A DNA stretch of 64,000 bases. It comes from Aquificaceae bacterium. Lineage in GTDB: Bacteria > Aquificota > Aquificia > Aquificales > Aquificaceae. The position numbers were made by a program, and so were the translations under genes. The stretch is taken from contig JALSHV010000015.1 in the NCBI GenBank assembly GCA_026981975.1, positions 1-64,000 on the forward strand. Reading direction: 5' to 3'. The notes beneath the pieces were generated by a model. That model searched no databases, was not told the origin of the DNA, and saw only the letters and a program-made list of their open reading frames with translations. Within the stretch, counting starts at the first letter, position 1; each line of letters begins with the position of its first letter. Of this stretch, positions 61,368 through 64,000 are shown piece after piece.

Positions 61368-62150
61368 ATGGCACAGGGAGCAGTTCATCATGAACCTCAT
61401 CATGAAGTAAGTATTTGGCCCCTGCCAATAGGGGTTGGGGTTCTGCTGATGCCTATAAGCTTTACAATGTTTTTCCATTACGGGTGGCAACTACCCGGCT
61501 TAATCGCTGGAGGTGTGGGCTTAGCGCTTATACTCGTCGGAGCCGCAGGTTGGGCTAATGAACACTTCACCGCAGAAAAAGAAGAAGGGTTTGGGTGGGT
61601 AGGTATTCTTTCCTTCATAATTTCAGAGGTAGTCATATTCGGAACTCTCTTTGCCGCCTTTTGGACTGCAAGAGTAACTCACGCTGATGAATGGAGTGCA
61701 TGGGTTCCGGAGGGTATAAGTCTCGGTATGGCGGGTATCCTCACCCTTATACTGTGGGCTTCCAGTTTTACTATCTTTAGAGCGGAAACAGCCCTTGAAG
61801 AAGAAGGAGATTCCGGAAAAGCTCTAACATGGGTATTTTTAACCTTCGCACTGGGTTTGACTTTCGTTGTTCTGCACGTGAAGGAATGGATTCATCTGTG
61901 GGGTGAAGGATTTACTCTCAGCTCTCACATGTATGGAACAGGCTTTTACGCTCTTACAGGTTTGCACACATCTCACGTTATAGTAGGACTTATCGCCCAG
62001 ATTTACGCTATGTGGTTGTTAGCATCGGGAAGAATGAACAGAGAAAAACCCACCATGCTCAGAGCCACTTCCGCATACTGGCACTTTGTTGATGTTATGT
62101 GGATGTTGGTAGCTGGAACAGCCTATCTTGTAGGAACGGCGGCTCTGTGA
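61368..62150 (+). CDS. coxC: Cytochrome c oxidase subunit III
   Basis: Membrane subunit of a heme-copper oxidase, 260 residues, seven hydrophobic segments. Family features: WPLPIGVGVLLMPISFTMFF, SFIISEVVIFGTLFAAFW with the conserved glutamate, TGFYALTGLHTSHVIVGLIAQIYAMW and the end YWHFVDVMWMLV. It precedes sco, coxB and coxA, so the usual order is inverted. Start supported by aaggaggg 8 bp upstream. Confidence 0.95.
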   Translation: MAQGAVHHEPHHEVSIWPLPIGVGVLLMPISFTMFFHYGWQLPGLIAGGVGLALILVGAAGWANEHFTAEKEEGFGWVGILSFIISEVVIFGTLFAAFWTARVTHADEWSAWVPEGISLGMAGILTLILWASSFTIFRAETALEEEGDSGKALTWVFLTFALGLTFVVLHVKEWIHLWGEGFTLSSHMYGTGFYALTGLHTSHVIVGLIAQIYAMWLLASGRMNREKPTMLRATSAYWHFVDVMWMLVAGTAYLVGTAAL

Positions 62151-62944
62151 TGGTTAAAGCCCTGCTCCTTCTTCTTGTTGTTTGTTTTTCCTTTTCAAAT
62201 GTAGTGGGGACGAGGGGTGCGCTCAAAGAAGACTTTTTTGATCCCTCTCTCCTGAAAATAGACGAGAGTAAATATCTCGGTAATTTCGTTGCCAAAGGGG
62301 ATATTGTTCTTGAAGACGGGAGCAGGGTTTCTCTTTATTCCCTTTTAGAGGGAAAACCGACAATTTTACTTTTCTCCTACTACACTTGTGAAGGTTCTTG
62401 TCCTTTGAGAATTGATAAACTCAACGAGCTGATTAAAAGGACAGATTCTCTTCTTAAAAGAGATTTTAGAGTCCTTGTTCTTTCTTTTGATGAAAGGGAC
62501 ACGCTTGAAGATCTAAAAAACTTTAAAACAAATCACGGACCTTTCACTTCTCATTGGATTTTTGGTATAATTCCACCTGAAGATATAGAAACAATAACTC
62601 AGAGTGTTGGTTTCCGTTTCTTCTACTCTGAAAGGGATAAAACATTTGTTCATGCAAATGTTTACATATTCTTAGCCCCGGACGGTAGAATTACAAGGTA
62701 TCTCTACGGTGTAAATCCTAAGGAAAGAGATATAAGAATAGCTCTTGCAGAGGCAGAAGGCGGAAAAATTACAGCAAGCTCCTTTGTAGATCTTGCACTA
62801 CTTGTATGCTATACTTACGATCCTTCTCGTAGCAGTTTTGTAATTAACCCTACAATTCTCTTCGGCGGAATAGGCTTTGCTGCTCTGGGAAGCGTTGTTC
62901 TTATAGCCTTTATTTCTGGAAAGCTACTAAAAAGGGAGGTGTAA
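62150..62944 (+). CDS. sco: SCO1/SenC copper chaperone for cytochrome oxidase
   Basis: Delivers copper to the CuA site of CoxB. 264 residues: an N-terminal signal or membrane helix (VKALLLLLVVCFSFSNVVG), thioredoxin fold with the copper motif CEGSC in SYYTCEGSCPLRIDKL and a later His in TFVHANVYIFLAPDGRI, and a C-terminal membrane helix (PTILFGGIGFAALGSVVLIAFISG). The ATG at 62150 overlapping the coxC stop (TGATG) is chosen instead of the track start at 62099. Sits directly before coxB. Confidence 0.92.
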   Translation: MVKALLLLLVVCFSFSNVVGTRGALKEDFFDPSLLKIDESKYLGNFVAKGDIVLEDGSRVSLYSLLEGKPTILLFSYYTCEGSCPLRIDKLNELIKRTDSLLKRDFRVLVLSFDERDTLEDLKNFKTNHGPFTSHWIFGIIPPEDIETITQSVGFRFFYSERDKTFVHANVYIFLAPDGRITRYLYGVNPKERDIRIALAEAEGGKITASSFVDLALLVCYTYDPSRSSFVINPTILFGGIGFAALGSVVLIAFISGKLLKREV

Positions 62945-62945
62945 C

Positions 62946-63662
62946 ATGGAGCAGGTATTTGCTTATCCTGCTAATTGGTGGGGTGAAGCGGTCAGAGTGT
63001 GGCTCGTAGTAGCGGTGATCATTTATTTAATAGTTGCTATCCCGGGTATGTATTTCATTATGAAATACCGATTCAAACCGGGTGAAAGGGAAGTGGGAGA
63101 TCACGAAAATCACGGGCACTGGGGATTGGAAGCACTGTGGACTATAATTCCCACAATAATAGTCTTGGTTCTGGCAACTTACTCTTTTGCGGTTTTCAAA
63201 AAGCAGAGAACAGCACCGCCGGATTCTATGGTTATAAAAGTAACAGGTTTTATGTGGGGCTGGGAAACAGAATACCTTGATGAAAAAGGGAATACCATTA
63301 AAAAGGTTCTTACCGTTTACAATCCTACAGGATACGATTTACCAGAGGATCAAAAAATAGTTGTTCCCGCAGGAAAGCCTATAAAAGCATTACTCACTTC
63401 CAAAGATGTAATCCACTCTTTCTACGTGATGCCTGCCATGGTTTTAGAAGATATGGTTCCAGGAAGAATTACCCATTTGTGGTTTCAGATTAACGAACCC
63501 GGAGAATACTGGATCTTCTGCAGAGAGTTCTGCGGAACAGGACACTCCCATATGTTTGCTAAGCTGAAGGTGGTTCCTCCTGAACAGTTTACCGCATGGC
63601 TCAAGGGAGAACCCAGCGTGGCTAACAAAGAAAATAAAGCAGAAAAAGGAGAAAACATATAA
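62946..63662 (+). CDS. coxB: Cytochrome c oxidase subunit II
   Basis: CuA-bearing subunit that takes electrons from cytochrome c, 238 residues. Two N-terminal membrane helices (about 13-38 and 62-85), then a cupredoxin domain with the CuA ligands: His in DVIHSFYVMPAM and the cluster CREFCGTGHSHM with two Cys, His and Met. TGFMWGWETEY is the aromatic electron-entry segment. Ribosome binding site ggaggt. Followed by coxA after 12 bp. Confidence 0.96.
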   Translation: MEQVFAYPANWWGEAVRVWLVVAVIIYLIVAIPGMYFIMKYRFKPGEREVGDHENHGHWGLEALWTIIPTIIVLVLATYSFAVFKKQRTAPPDSMVIKVTGFMWGWETEYLDEKGNTIKKVLTVYNPTGYDLPEDQKIVVPAGKPIKALLTSKDVIHSFYVMPAMVLEDMVPGRITHLWFQINEPGEYWIFCREFCGTGHSHMFAKLKVVPPEQFTAWLKGEPSVANKENKAEKGENI

Positions 63663-63674
63663 GGAGGTTGTGAG

Positions 63675-64000
63675 ATGAGAGAAGCTATATCTGTTCCCTA
63701 TTTGAAGGCAGGATTAAAAGAATGGATTTTCACCACGGATCACAAGAAAATAGGAATCCTTTACTTGACTACTACTTACATATTCTTCTTAGTCGCGGGT
63801 TTATTTGGATTAGTTATAAGATTTGAACAAAACTCACCGGGTTATCAAATTGTTCCACCTGACTTTTACAACTATCTACTTACAGGTCACGGAGCTGTTC
63901 TTCTGCTATGGTGGGGAATAGCTTCTCACATAGGAGGTTTGGGTAACTTTCTTCTTCCACTTATGATAGGAGCAAAAGACGTTGCCTTTCCTAGGCTCAA
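63675..64000 (+). CDS. coxA: Cytochrome c oxidase subunit I (partial, cut by window end)
   Basis: Heme-copper catalytic subunit; the first 108 codons are present. Translation from the ATG at 63675 gives MREAISVPYLKAGLKEWIFT, TDHKKIGILYL, a first membrane helix, then TGHGAVLLLWWGIASHIGG with the low-spin heme His, GNFLLPLMIGAKDVAFPRL. Good aaggaggt before the ATG. The rest lies beyond base 64000. Not in the ORF track because it has no stop here. Confidence 0.95.
   Translation, partial: MREAISVPYLKAGLKEWIFTTDHKKIGILYLTTTYIFFLVAGLFGLVIRFEQNSPGYQIVPPDFYNYLLTGHGAVLLLWWGIASHIGGLGNFLLPLMIGAKDVAFPRL

Noticed and set aside
61309-61413. 34-codon ORF (MIISVPMGVTDIALLKEG...) upstream of and overlapping coxC
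   Set aside because: It overlaps the coxC ribosome binding site and start out of frame, has no ribosome binding site of its own and no membrane helix expected of a small oxidase subunit; it probably arises by chance in the leader.
1-64000. tRNA, rRNA, CRISPR arrays, IS elements or prophage genes
   Set aside because: No candidate sequence was found; the longest non-coding gap is about 164 bp (61204-61367) and holds the sqr and cox promoter region only.

Overview
The window is a gene-dense (about 97 percent coding), AT-rich bacterial chromosome segment, most likely from a member of the Aquificaceae close to Aquifex, Hydrogenobacter and relatives. The reasons are the character of the encoded proteins (an EF-Tu almost identical in style to that of Aquifex, Lys/Glu-rich thermophile-like proteins), an S10 operon that ends after rpsQ, a free-standing Trbp111-type tRNA-binding protein, a stand-alone 5'-3' exonuclease of the PolA N-terminal family, split glycine decarboxylase, heterodimeric ATP synthase b/b' subunits away from the F1 genes, and an sqr gene beside a sco/cox cluster. 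The species assignment is inference. No rRNA, tRNA, CRISPR, IS element or prophage was seen, and no stretch over 300 bp lacks a gene.

Layout: 1-6540 translation block (tuf, rpsJ-rplC-rplD-rplW-rplB-rpsS-rplV-rpsC-rplP-rpmC-rpsQ). 6564-9510 a small membrane protein, ribBA and a membrane diguanylate cyclase. 9538-13412 (minus) Trbp111, gcvPB and half of a sugar-type ABC importer. 13439-22071 (plus) a long housekeeping run: DegT-type aminotransferase, accC, trpA, metF, thrS, plsC, atpF', atpF, atpH, ndk. 22025-26049 envelope sugar genes (O-antigen ligase, two family 2 glycosyltransferases) and a class V aminotransferase. 26063-34386 (minus) flagellar genes fliG-fliH-fliI and flgD-flgE-fliL-fliO-fliP-fliQ-fliR, split by a divergent AbrB/PIN toxin-antitoxin-like pair. 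34396-37616 (minus) FrdB-like iron-sulfur protein, LivG-like ATPase, MEMO protein, sugar epimerase. 37647-44039 (plus) NIL protein, PAS-GAF-PAS-GGDEF-EAL protein, 5'-3' exonuclease, LemA and DUF2207 proteins. 44045-50737 assimilatory nitrate reductase, Toprim protein, unknown proteins, hisC, tpiA, LptF/G-type permease and a probable outer-membrane barrel. 50739-59926 a PLD-HerA fusion ATPase, a histidine kinase, an HD-GYP response regulator, a LOG/SLOG protein, a DHH-CBS-tRNA nucleotidyltransferase and a CgeB-like glycosyltransferase. 59923-64000 sulfide:quinone oxidoreductase divergent from coxC-sco-coxB-coxA (coxA cut by the window end).

The genes fit a flagellated, chemolithotrophic, sulfide-oxidising, oxygen-respiring, nitrate-assimilating thermophile with active c-di-GMP signalling (one canonical GGDEF cyclase, one GGDEF-EAL protein, one HD-GYP regulator). 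The most unusual signals are: (1) an AbrB/PIN pair inserted in the flagellar cluster, with a 20-bp perfect-arm palindrome over the PIN promoter and the antitoxin gene translationally coupled to flgD; (2) a single-chain PLD-nuclease/HerA ATPase; (3) a -10-like box placed 7-9 bp before the start codon of most genes that begin a transcription unit, suggesting widespread leaderless mRNAs, with one symmetric case in which each of two divergent genes' -10 box contains the other gene's start codon; (4) a helical insertion of about 60 residues in ribosomal protein S19.
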